Positions 15,436 through 22,876 of a DNA stretch of 32,550 bases are shown here, piece by piece. The translations under genes and the position numbers were made by a program. This DNA comes from Gemmataceae bacterium (GTDB taxonomy: Bacteria; Planctomycetota; Planctomycetia; Gemmatales; Gemmataceae): assembly GCA_022616435.1 (NCBI GenBank), contig JAKEET010000143.1:1-32550 (forward strand), given 5' to 3'. The notes below the pieces were generated by a model. That model was not told the origin of the DNA, ran no database searches, and saw only the letters and a list, made by a program, of their open reading frames with translations. The first letter of the stretch is position 1. Each line of letters starts with the position of its first letter.

Positions 15436-18015
15436 ATGCAACCTCAATCCACGAACACCCTGGTCGCCGGCCTGGCCGCGGAGATGAATGAACGTTGGCG
15501 GCGCGGCGAGCCGGTGCGCGTGGAAGAATTCCTTCAGCGCGAGCCGGGCGGCTATCCGCGCGACGCCGTCTTGGAGCTGATCTACGAAGAGTTTTGTGTA
15601 CGGACCCGCCACGGCCAGCCGGTCGCCGCCGTCGAGTACTTCGAACGCTTTCCGCAATATCGCCAGGAGCTGGAGATTCTCCTGGGCGCCCATGCCCTGC
15701 TCGAAACCTCCGCGCAACAGCCCGCCGCCGCGCCGCCCGAAGTGGGCGACACCCTCGGCCCGTTTCAGTTGCTCGCGGAACTGGGCCGCGGCGGCGTGGG
15801 CCGCGTCTTCCTGGCCCGGCAAGCGGCGCTCGGCGACCGGCCGGTCGTGCTCAAGGTGACGCCCCGCGCCGGCCGCGAGCACGTCGCCCTGGCCCGGCTG
15901 CAGCACACCCACGTCGTGCCGCTCCACGCCGCCCACGACGATCCCATCCGCGACCTGCGCATCCTGTGCATGCCGTATTTCGGCTGCGCCAACCTGGCCG
16001 GCGTGCTCGACGCGCTGCGCGGCCGGCCGGTGGACCAGCGCAGCGGTCGCGCCCTCATCGCTGCCGTCGACGATCTGCAGGCGGGGGCGCCGGTGTCGCT
16101 CCCCGCGCGCGGCCCGGCCCGCGACGTGCTCGCCCAATCGAGCTACGTCGAGGCGATCTGCCGCATCGGCGTGTGCCTGGCTGACGCCCTGCACTACGCC
16201 CACGAGCGCGGCCTGGTCCACCTCGACCTGAAACCTTCGAACATCCTCCTGGCCGTGGACGGCCAGCCGATGCTCCTGGACTTCCACCTGGCCCAGGCCC
16301 CGCTCGCCGCCGGCGAGCACGCGCCCGTATGGCTGGGCGGCACGCCGGCCTACATGCCGCCGGAGCAGCGCGCGGCGCTTGAGGCGGCGTCGCGAGGGCA
16401 GCCGGTTCCCGCGCCGGTGGACGGTCGCGCCGATCTGTATGCCTTGGGAGTCGTACTCCATGAAGCGCTGACGGGGCAAATGCCGAACCCCTCACCCCCT
16501 GCCCCTCTCCCCTCGGGGGCGAGGGGAGAAATCGGGGCCCCTCCCCATACCCCTCGGGAAATCCGGGCCCTTCCACCGACCCGTGCGCACCTCCTCAATC
16601 CACACGTCTCCCTCGGCCTGTCCGACATCATCCACGCCTGCCTCGAGCCGCGGCCCGAGCGGCGCTATCCGAGCGCGGCGGCGCTGGCGGCCGACCTTCA
16701 CCGCCACCTCAATCACCAGCCGCTGTTGAACGTCGCCAACCGCAGCCTGATGGAGCGCTGGCGCAAGTGGCGCCGCCGCCGCCCGCATGGCTTGGTGCTC
16801 GGGACGATGTTCGTCGCGATGCTGGCCGCCGCGCTCGCCGTCGGGCTCACGCTCTGGGACCGCTGGACCACGCAGCTTGGTCAGGCCCGCGCCGAGCTGG
16901 CCGATGGGGTGAATCTCGTCGAACAGGGCCGCCTCGCGGAAGCCGCCGGCAGTTTTCGCCGCGGCCTCGCGCTGGTGGAAAGTCAGCCGCTCCCCAGCGA
17001 TCTCGGCCCGGAGCTGCGCGGCCGGCTCCAGGCCGCGTGGGCCGCGGAGCGGGACCTCGGCCGCGAACACCTGGCGCGCGACTTCCATCGTCTCGCCGAT
17101 TCGCTGCGGTTTCTCCACGGCGTCGATTGGAAGATCACCCCCGCCGCTGCCGCCCTCGCCGACCGCTGCGCGGCCCTCTGGGCCAGGCGCGACGACCTTC
17201 TCCAACGTGGCTTGCGGCCGAACCAAGCTGGCCCGGAGAGCGAGCGCGGAGCGAGCGTCGAGCCTGACATCAACCGCGATCTTCTGGACGTGGTCTTGCT
17301 ATGGACGGACCTGCGGGTTCGCCTGGCGGCGCCGGTCCAGCAAGATGCGGAGCGCCGGGTCGCGCTCGCGGTGCTCCGCGAGGCGGAAGAAGTGTTGGGG
17401 CCGAGCCACGCGCTCCACCGGCAAGTCGAGCTGCTGGCCGCCGCATTGGGACGTTCCGACGAAGCGCTCGCGGCCGCGAAGCGGGCCGCCGCCCGGCCGC
17501 CGCGGACGGCCTGGGAGCATTACGTCCTGGGCCGGCAATTGCTGCTGTCCGCCGACGGGGTGGCTGCCGCCAACGGCGCCGATGCCGCCGACCGGCTCCG
17601 CCGCGCGGCCGCAGCCCTGCAAGAAGCGGTGCGCCTGCAGCCGCACGGCCTATGGCCGAACTACTACTGGGGCCGGTGCGCCTATCGCACCGGCCGCTAC
17701 GACGAGGCGGTCCGATCATTCAGCGTGTGCATCGGCGCCTCGCCTGAAGCGGCGGAGTTGTTCGCGGCCCGCGCCCTGGCCCACGCGGCGCTGGGCCAGG
17801 CAGAGCCGGCGCTGGGCGACCACGCTCACGCCCGCAAGCGCGGCGTCGCCGGACAGGCGCTGGCCGCGGTCCACTACAACCTCGCCGTCTTTCACGCCGG
17901 CAAAGCCAACGCCGCTGCGGCCCGTGAGCATCTGGAGCAAGCGCTGCGCGACGACCCCGGCCACGGTCCCGCGCGCGCGCTGCTGAAGAAGATCGGCGAC
18001 GCGCGGGTGCCCTAA
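15436..18015 (+). CDS. Membrane Ser/Thr protein kinase with TPR-like exterior domain
   Basis: The 859-residue protein has a planctomycete-type N-terminal helical module (about 1-95), then a Hanks-type kinase domain, one membrane helix (about 452-475) and a large outer region of TPR-like helices. Kinase motifs are the P-loop LGRGGVGRVF at 116-125, Lys140 in VVLKV, the catalytic loop HLDLKPSN at 262-269 with Asp264, the metal site DFH at 282-284 in place of DFG, and GTPAYMPPEQ in place of APE. The catalytic Lys and both Asp remain, so activity is plausible. HLD for HRD and DFH for DFG are unusual. Repeats such as YYWGRCAYRTGRYDEAVRSF near 735 mark the exterior domain. A repeat-derived insertion lies at about residues 352-365. 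The gene follows the ECF sigma factor by 17 bases, and the kinase probably controls that factor. The ATG at 15436 follows GAGG. Confidence 0.88.
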   Translation: MQPQSTNTLVAGLAAEMNERWRRGEPVRVEEFLQREPGGYPRDAVLELIYEEFCVRTRHGQPVAAVEYFERFPQYRQELEILLGAHALLETSAQQPAAAPPEVGDTLGPFQLLAELGRGGVGRVFLARQAALGDRPVVLKVTPRAGREHVALARLQHTHVVPLHAAHDDPIRDLRILCMPYFGCANLAGVLDALRGRPVDQRSGRALIAAVDDLQAGAPVSLPARGPARDVLAQSSYVEAICRIGVCLADALHYAHERGLVHLDLKPSNILLAVDGQPMLLDFHLAQAPLAAGEHAPVWLGGTPAYMPPEQRAALEAASRGQPVPAPVDGRADLYALGVVLHEALTGQMPNPSPPAPLPSGARGEIGAPPHTPREIRALPPTRAHLLNPHVSLGLSDIIHACLEPRPERRYPSAAALAADLHRHLNHQPLLNVANRSLMERWRKWRRRRPHGLVLGTMFVAMLAAALAVGLTLWDRWTTQLGQARAELADGVNLVEQGRLAEAAGSFRRGLALVESQPLPSDLGPELRGRLQAAWAAERDLGREHLARDFHRLADSLRFLHGVDWKITPAAAALADRCAALWARRDDLLQRGLRPNQAGPESERGASVEPDINRDLLDVVLLWTDLRVRLAAPVQQDAERRVALAVLREAEEVLGPSHALHRQVELLAAALGRSDEALAAAKRAAARPPRTAWEHYVLGRQLLLSADGVAAANGADAADRLRRAAAALQEAVRLQPHGLWPNYYWGRCAYRTGRYDEAVRSFSVCIGASPEAAELFAARALAHAALGQAEPALGDHAHARKRGVAGQALAAVHYNLAVFHAGKANAAAAREHLEQALRDDPGHGPARALLKKIGDARVP
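16488..16528. repeat. Palindromic C-rich repeat inserted in frame within the kinase gene
   Basis: The stretch begins CCCCTCACCCCCTGCC and ends in the 8-pair hairpin CTCCCCTC-GGGGGC-GAGGGGAG (16507-16528). Its composition is unlike the surrounding codons and is the kind seen in dispersed intergenic palindromes. It is translated as a Pro/Ser/Gly-rich loop inside the kinase domain without breaking the frame. Confidence 0.7.
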
Positions 18016-18063
18016 GGCAGCAGCGTTGCTCTCAATGTGTTTTCACCATTCGCTGATCGCCGC

Positions 18064-18791
18064 TCACTTCGCCAGCGCCACGCACACCAGTTCCTTGTCG
18101 TTGCGGGCGTACACGCAGCGATTCGCGAAGGCGGGGTGGCTCCAGACCACGTCGCGGCCGAACGCCTTGCCCGTGGGCTCAAGCATCTTCCAGCGGCTCA
18201 CCTCGTCGTAGCCCTTGGGCGACAGCTTGGCGATGATCAGCTCCCCCTTCTCGTTGAACAGGAAGAAGCGAGCGCCGTTCTTCACGACGAACGCGGTGCC
18301 GCTGTAGACCGGCCGCGACTCGGCCTCGCCGGTGAGCGGCAGCCACGATTCCCACAGCCGTTCACCCGTGGCGATCTTCACCGCCCGGAACTGGCCGGGC
18401 TGATCGACGCCGTACAGCACGCCGTCCTCGGCGAACGGCGTCATGTTCGTCGGAAACAAGCCCGACCCTTTCATGTTCTTCGGGCCGCGCCGTAGTCTTT
18501 CGGGAAATCCTTCGACCAGAGCACGGTCCCCTTGGCCGCATCGAGACAGAACAGGTTGCCCATCGCGCCCAGCGCGTAGACCTTGCCGGCGTGCACGGTC
18601 GGCGTGCAGCGCGGGCCGGCGGGATAGGAGATCTTGTAAGGGCAGTCGTACTCGTACTTCCAGAGCAGCGTGCCGCCGGCGGCGTCGAAGCACAGGACGC
18701 GCTCCTTGCCTTGCAGGTTGGAGCGGCCGAGGAGGTTCTCCTTGAACTCGCCGTCGGACTTGACGTAGTCGAGCAAATGGATTGACGTCAC
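18064..18791 (-). pseudogene. Decayed PQQ-type beta-propeller protein gene (5' truncation, internal deletion, frameshift)
   Basis: Two frames together encode parts of one beta-propeller protein of the PQQ-binding-like repeat family, which are usually exported. The upstream part (18791 to about 18485) reads ERVLCFDAAGGTLLWKYEYDCPYKISYPAGPRCTPTV and VYALGAMGNLFCLDAAKGTVLWSKDFPKDYGA, then meets a TGA at 18473. The downstream part is in another frame, from about 18490 to 18064. It reads GSGLFPTNMTPFAEDGVLYGVDQPGQFRAVKIATGERLWE and ends FANRCVYARNDKELVCVALAK with a normal stop. Intact relatives, as I recall them, have more than 100 residues between these two parts and a signal peptide with further blades before the first. 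So the 5' end and an internal segment are missing, and a single sequencing slip would not explain it. The remaining codons are otherwise well preserved, which suggests recent loss. Confidence 0.8.
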
Positions 18792-19028
18792 CTCATTCTA
18801 ATGTAGCAAAACTCTCATACGGGCTGCAGCGCCCCCCCATGCATTTCCTGGTGCTCAGGTCGATCAGGCGACAACGAAGTGAACAGTTGGCGTCATGGTA
18901 ATAGGGAGCTGGTGGATTGACTATGGGACCGGGCGATGGCCGTCCGTGTGATTTTCCTTGACCGATGATCGGTGAGAGAAAGGCGTGCGGCGAGCCGGTG
19001 TGACCGGATCAGGGTCCTGGTGTCGAGG
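18792..19028. other. Non-coding gap downstream of sigZ
   Basis: No gene is supported in these 237 bases. Two small palindromes, ACCGAT-G-ATCGGT (18961-18973) and CCGGT-GTG-ACCGG (18995-19007), lie 20-70 bases beyond the sigZ stop and may help end the ars-type transcript. Confidence 0.4.
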
Positions 19029-19628
19029 TCAACGAACCGATCTGTTGGTCGGCTCGACCAGCTCGTCGCAGTCCAGGCACACGGTACGATCCGGCTTCGG
19101 CACGCAGTCGACGATGTTGCCTCGGCGGTCCAATTCGAAATCGCAGCAACCCAAGAGGACCTCTTTGAGCATGCCTCGTCCACGCTGAATCCGCGATTTC
19201 GCTCCCGATAGCGACAGGCCCAATCGATCCGCAACGTCTTGTTGATTCAACCCGCCGATTTCCGCGAGTCGCACCGCCTCCCGATACCCATCGGGCAATC
19301 GGTCCACCATTTCGGGCAGCCAGGTTGCGGTCTGGCGGCGAAGGTCGCGCGTGCCATCTTCAGTCGCTGCGACTTCGTCAAGAATGGGCACGGAAGCTCG
19401 CGAGCCCTTGCGGTGATGGTCATGGACGACATTCCGCGCGATCCGATAGACCCACGCCGCCAGCCGGTCCGTGTCCTTGAGCCCCGCGATGCTGCCGTGA
19501 ATGCGCACGAACGTCTCCTGGAGCAGATCATCGGCGGCGTGATCGTCCGACGCCTTGCGGCGGATGAACCGCCACAGGTCGGAGCTCAACTGCGTCCAAA
19601 CCGATTCGGTCGTGGGACGAGCTGTCAT
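19029..19628 (-). CDS. sigZ: SigZ-type ECF sigma factor in an arsenic operon
   Basis: The 199-residue protein is an ECF sigma factor most like the SigZ family. Region 2 covers about residues 10-75 (DDLLQETFVRIHGSIAGLKD ... WVYRIARNVVHDHHRK). Region 4 covers about 105-160 (LPDGYREAVRLAEIGGLNQQDVADRLGLSLSGAKSRIQRGRGMLKEVLL). The family's tail motif CCDFELDRRGNIVDC starts at residue 161. Here it extends into a further Cys-x-x-Cys near 184-187, giving five cysteines in the last 40 residues. The ATG at 19628 has a strong GGGAGG site and lies 10 bases after the arsI stop, so the two genes are clearly co-transcribed. No anti-sigma gene is adjacent. The cysteine-rich tail may sense arsenite or redox state, which is inference. 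It may direct RNA polymerase to other arsenic or stress genes. Confidence 0.85.
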   Translation of the reverse strand: MTARPTTESVWTQLSSDLWRFIRRKASDDHAADDLLQETFVRIHGSIAGLKDTDRLAAWVYRIARNVVHDHHRKGSRASVPILDEVAATEDGTRDLRRQTATWLPEMVDRLPDGYREAVRLAEIGGLNQQDVADRLGLSLSGAKSRIQRGRGMLKEVLLGCCDFELDRRGNIVDCVPKPDRTVCLDCDELVEPTNRSVR

Positions 19629-19638
19629 CGGGCCTCCC

Positions 19639-20199
19639 TTACTTGGCTGCCGGCGTCAGGCAAGCGCACACCGGCGCGCCGTCGGCGTGCTGCAAGGCCG
19701 CATTGGCTTCGACCATGTCGCCGCGCCGAACCGCGTCGATGACGGCGGGGAGCTCGGGACAGCAGGAACTCCGTGACGAACGGTGGCCCGCGGCGTCGTT
19801 GTCGAGGACGACATACACCTCCCACTTGTTGCCGTCGGGATCGGCGGCCCACACCTTGTTCTGAACCGCGTAACAGCACGTGACCTTTTCTTCGACGGAC
19901 GTGGCGAACCCCGCGGAAGCCAAACGGTCGGCGACCTCGTTGACCGCCGCCGTCGACTTCACCTGGATGCCGAAATGCGCGACCGGGTTGTTCGGACCCG
20001 ACGCGCCGCCGACTTCATTCAGGGCCAGATTCACCGGAGGCTCGGCGACCTCGAACTTGCCATAGCGGGGCCGCAGCTTGGTCGGCGCGTGACCGAACAG
20101 CACGCGGTAGAAGGCCGCCGACCGGGCAAGGTCTTTCACGGCCAGCGCCATGTGAATGCGGCTTGCCGTGGCGAATTGAACAGCGGATTCCTGCGTCAT
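19639..20199 (-). CDS. arsI: ArsI/CadI family metalloenzyme (organoarsenical C-As lyase type)
   Basis: The 186-residue protein is a vicinal-oxygen-chelate (glyoxalase fold) enzyme of the ArsI/CadI group. ArsI enzymes use Fe(II) and oxygen to break the carbon-arsenic bond of trivalent methylarsenicals. Likely metal ligands are His16 (IHMALAV), His75 (HFGIQV) and Glu127 (WEVYVV). The substrate-binding vicinal cysteines are Cys108-Cys109 in TCCYAVQNKVW, the group's signature. Beyond the core fold, an extension from about 135 to 186 adds CCPELPAV (146-147) and a terminal CAC (178-180). The ATG at 20199 has a GGAGA site 7 bases upstream; longer open reading upstream has no support. It lies 88 bases after pstS and 10 bases before sigZ in the same operon. 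A cadmium-binding CadI role cannot be excluded, but the TCCYA motif and ars neighbours favour arsenicals. Confidence 0.87.
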   Translation of the reverse strand: MTQESAVQFATASRIHMALAVKDLARSAAFYRVLFGHAPTKLRPRYGKFEVAEPPVNLALNEVGGASGPNNPVAHFGIQVKSTAAVNEVADRLASAGFATSVEEKVTCCYAVQNKVWAADPDGNKWEVYVVLDNDAAGHRSSRSSCCPELPAVIDAVRRGDMVEANAALQHADGAPVCACLTPAAK

Positions 20200-20287
20200 G
20201 GTTCTTTCTCCAGGTTTCTTGATCGAGAGCCATCTCCCTCGCTTGATCAGACGGTCGCCGCGGCAAAAGGACGCACGAAAACCACCG

Positions 20288-21337
20288 TCATCGTATCTTG
20301 CGCACCTCCGCCACCGCCCGCTGCGCCAGCGCCGGCGGCAAGCGGACGTAGCCCAGCGCTTCGCAGTCCTTCTGGCCATCGGTCAGGCACCATTCGAGGA
20401 AGTTGCGGGCGGCCTCGGCCTTCTGCGTGGAGCCGTATTCCTTGTGCGCCATGATCCAGGTGTAGGTGATGATCGGGTACGAATGTTCGCCTTCGGGATC
20501 GGGCACGAAGACGCGGAAATTGTCGGGAACCTTGACTGCGAGCAGCGCCTCCAGCCCGGCGCCCCCCACCGGGGCGATGAACTTGCCGGCCTTGTTTTCC
20601 AGCTCGGCCATGCGCAAGTGCAGACGCTTCGCCTGGCCATACTCCGCATAGCCGATGGCGTACGGCGTCCGCTGAATCATGGCGACGACCCCTTCGTTGC
20701 CGGGAGCGGGCAGCGTCGCGGTAGGCCACTGGATGCCCGTGCCGACGCCCGGCCCCGCCTTCCAGTCCTTGCTGATCGCCGACAGGTGATTGGTGAACGC
20801 GAAGGTGGTGCCGCTCTTGTCCTGCCGAACGACAATCGAGATCTGCTTGCTCGGGAACTTGTAATCCGGGTTCGTCTCCTGGATGCGCGGGTCGTTCCAT
20901 TTCGTGATCTTGCCGTGGAAAATGTCGGCATACACGTCGCGCTTCAGGCGCAACATTTTGGGCAGCCCCTCGGCGTTATAGGCCACCACGACCATGCCGG
21001 CGGTCGTGGGCACCAGCAACGCCCCACGTTTCGCCTGGCCGATCTGTTCGTCGGACAGGGCGCGATCGCTGGCGCCGAAATCGACGCTGTCTTCCAGGAA
21101 CTTCTCGATGCCTTTGCCGCTGCCGACCGAGGCGTACTCCACCACGACCGCCTCCTGCTCCTTGCCGTACTCCTCCGCCCATTTCTGGTACAGCGGATTG
21201 GGAAAGGTCGCGCCGGCGCCGCGCAGCAGGACCTTGCCTTCGGGCACTGGCTTGCCCTTCGGCTGCGACGTGCAGGATGCTTGGACCACGATGAGGATCG
21301 CGACAACAACGCAGACGGTGGATCGAACGTGTCTCAT
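20288..21337 (-). CDS. pstS: PstS-type phosphate-binding lipoprotein in the ars operon
   Basis: The 349-residue protein is a phosphate ABC-transporter binding protein of the PstS family. A lipoprotein-like signal (VVVAILIVVQASC) places the lipidated cysteine at residue 22. Phosphate-site motifs are visible: GAGATFPNPLYQKW after about residue 40, EYASVGSGKGIEKF near 67, GASDRALS near 88, and RQDKSGTTFAFTNHLS near 171. The ATG at 21337 is chosen over one at 21403 because of an AGGAGA site 5 bases upstream and the immediate signal peptide. No pstC, pstA or pstB gene is present, so the protein either serves a permease encoded elsewhere or acts alone as a scavenger or sensor. Lying between arsR and arsI, it may favour phosphate over arsenate during arsenic stress, as proposed for PstS copies in other arsenic islands. 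Confidence 0.9.
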   Translation of the reverse strand: MRHVRSTVCVVVAILIVVQASCTSQPKGKPVPEGKVLLRGAGATFPNPLYQKWAEEYGKEQEAVVVEYASVGSGKGIEKFLEDSVDFGASDRALSDEQIGQAKRGALLVPTTAGMVVVAYNAEGLPKMLRLKRDVYADIFHGKITKWNDPRIQETNPDYKFPSKQISIVVRQDKSGTTFAFTNHLSAISKDWKAGPGVGTGIQWPTATLPAPGNEGVVAMIQRTPYAIGYAEYGQAKRLHLRMAELENKAGKFIAPVGGAGLEALLAVKVPDNFRVFVPDPEGEHSYPIITYTWIMAHKEYGSTQKAEAARNFLEWCLTDGQKDCEALGYVRLPPALAQRAVAEVRKIR

Positions 21338-21406
21338 GATTGTCTCCTCATGATGTTTCCTTTCGTCGCGACGATCTCGTTGCGCTGTCCTCTCTCGACG
21401 CACAGG

Positions 21407-21838
21407 TCACTCGCCCCGGCGGTCATCAACGCAACAGGCCTGGACCTTCTCCTTCGTCTTGCCCTTCACGGCATCCGCCGGCGGGCAGCACCCGCCCGCT
21501 TTGCGAATCTTCGCGGCCCGCGTGGCGTCGGCCTGGATTTGCGGCACTTCGCTGAAGCAGCAGGTGAGGCATTCCAGCAGCTTCCGGTGAAACGGCTCCT
21601 TGGCCGGCGACAGCGAGTAGTAGCTCCACTGGCCGGCGCGGCGGACGCGAACCAGGCCGGACCGCCGCAAGTACGCCAGATGCCGCGACGCGCTGGGCTG
21701 CTCGATCTGAAGGATCTCGACGAGATCGTTGACGCAGCACTCTTTCTCCTGGAGCAGGAACAGGATTCGCAGCCGCGTCCTGTCGGAAAAGGCGCGGAAC
21801 ATCCGGTCCGTTCGCGGACTGCTGTCGGTCGTCGCCAT
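21407..21838 (-). CDS. arsR: ArsR family metalloregulator
   Basis: The 143-residue protein is a winged-helix repressor of the ArsR/SmtB family. The fold starts with FRAFSDRTRLRILFLL at about residue 14. KECCVNDLVEIL at 32-43 is the arsenite-binding helix in place of the classical ELCVCDL. The recognition helix is QPSASRHLAYLRRSGLV at 47-63, and the wing is RRAGQWSYYSL. The C-terminal third is long and holds further cysteines: Cys90, the Cys93-Cys94 pair, Cys117-Cys118 and Cys135-Cys136, nine in total. The ATG at 21838 follows GAGGAA closely and gives the usual family length; an ATG 72 bases further up lies inside the promoter. It heads the operon arsR-pstS-arsI-sigZ and probably represses it until trivalent arsenic binds. 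The palindrome upstream is its likely operator. Confidence 0.92.
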   Translation of the reverse strand: MATTDSSPRTDRMFRAFSDRTRLRILFLLQEKECCVNDLVEILQIEQPSASRHLAYLRRSGLVRVRRAGQWSYYSLSPAKEPFHRKLLECLTCCFSEVPQIQADATRAAKIRKAGGCCPPADAVKGKTKEKVQACCVDDRRGE

Positions 21839-21863
21839 GGGTTCCTCATATCTGCCGATGGGG

Positions 21864-21905
21864 ATATATGGATTCGAATATATATGCTTGAAGTAATATC
21901 GACAA
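21864..21905 (-). promoter_or_regulatory. arsR promoter with ATTCGAAT-centred operator
   Basis: On the minus strand TTGTCG (21905-21900) and TATATT (21882-21877) are 17 bases apart, a good promoter about 40 bases before the arsR ATG. The perfect palindrome ATTCGAAT (21872-21879), flanked by ATATAT on both sides (21864-21869 and 21880-21885), overlaps the -10 element. ArsR proteins bind AT-rich dyads of this kind. The region is AT-rich against a very GC-rich background. Confidence 0.65.
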
Positions 21906-22012
21906 GGCAAGATGTGTCACGAGCACGAACGCGACAATGGCGCGCGGCCATTGGAGGCGACGGGGACTGTCCGCGCTCCCTGTTACAGCGGCGTTGGCGG
22001 CCAGCCGACGTT

Positions 22013-22876
22013 CTACTTCGCCGGCGGCGGATAGGCCTTCACGATGTCGGCCAGTTGACGCGCGTAGTCCTTCGGCACCACTTCGAACGCGGCGATGCGG
22101 AAGCTCGCCATGGCGTCGCGGCCCTTGTCCGTCTGGTTGGCGCGCAGCATGCCGTCGCGGAACTTGTCCAGGAGCGGCTGGCTGAGCGCGCCTTCGGAGT
22201 AGGCGATCACCGCCGCCGGAAACGCTTCCGACTTCGCCAGCGCCTTGAGCCGTTTGAACCGCCCCGGCTGCAGCTCGTCGTAGCTTTCCATGGCGGCGTT
22301 GTCCACGACCGAGGCGTGCACCTTGCCGCGCAGGATGTTGTCGAGCGCTTCTTCCGTATTGTTCGTCGGCAACACCTTGCCGAAGAACTCCCTGGCGTCG
22401 CCGCCGGCGCCCTTGTCGGCGAACAGCCGGCAATGCTCGCGGGCCGACAGCACGTGAATGTCCTTGCCCTTCAGGTCCGCGAAGCCGGTGAAGCCGCTGT
22501 CCTTGCCGGCCACCAGCAGCGCCTGGATCGACTTCTGCCGGGCGACGGCGATCGTCAGGGGCCGCAGCTTGGGTTCCTTGCTCTGGGCCCAGGCGAACTC
22601 GACGCCCTGAAAGACGCCGAGGTGCCAGTCGCCGGCGGCGAGCTTCATGCCGCCGGTGAACGGATCGCCGCCCTGGCTCACCATGCTGTTGAAGCCGGTG
22701 AATTCCTTGACGAGATCCGGGAACTCGGTCTCCAGCAGTTTCTGCTTGCCGGGACTCAAGTCGCGAATCAACGAATCGACGATGCCGATCTTGATGACCT
22801 GCGGATCGTCCGCCGGGGCCGGATGGCCCGCGCCGAGCGCTGCCAGAACGAGGGATGCCGCGATGAGGTTTTTCAT
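22013..22876 (-). CDS. PhnD-type phosphate/phosphite/phosphonate-binding protein
   Basis: The 287-residue protein is a periplasmic binding protein of the PhnD superfamily. Its signal peptide is MKNLIAASLVLAALGAGHPAPA, with cleavage near residue 22. Family features include the opening IKIGIVDSLIRDLSP, DLKGKDIHVLSAREHCRLFADKG near 134-156 in the position of the usual ligand-binding loop, and NNTEEALDNILRGKVHASVVDN near 172. Only one cysteine is present (Cys149). The ATG at 22876 has an AGGA site about 9 bases upstream. No phnC or phnE permease gene is nearby. It lies 174 bases upstream of arsR on the same strand, so it may have its own promoter yet belong to the same island. It may bind phosphate, phosphite or phosphonate, or an arsenic oxyanion as the related AioX does; sequence alone cannot decide. 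Confidence 0.82.
   Translation of the reverse strand: MKNLIAASLVLAALGAGHPAPADDPQVIKIGIVDSLIRDLSPGKQKLLETEFPDLVKEFTGFNSMVSQGGDPFTGGMKLAAGDWHLGVFQGVEFAWAQSKEPKLRPLTIAVARQKSIQALLVAGKDSGFTGFADLKGKDIHVLSAREHCRLFADKGAGGDAREFFGKVLPTNNTEEALDNILRGKVHASVVDNAAMESYDELQPGRFKRLKALAKSEAFPAAVIAYSEGALSQPLLDKFRDGMLRANQTDKGRDAMASFRIAAFEVVPKDYARQLADIVKAYPPPAK

Noticed and set aside
18471..18693. Programmed frameshift in the PQQ-type gene
   Set aside because: There is no slippery site, and the two parts are not adjacent in the expected protein: the central blades and the N-terminus are missing as well.
20200..20379. Longer ArsI start upstream of 20199
   Set aside because: The added residues are Arg-rich without similarity, while the ATG at 20199 has a good ribosome site and begins the fold at the normal place.
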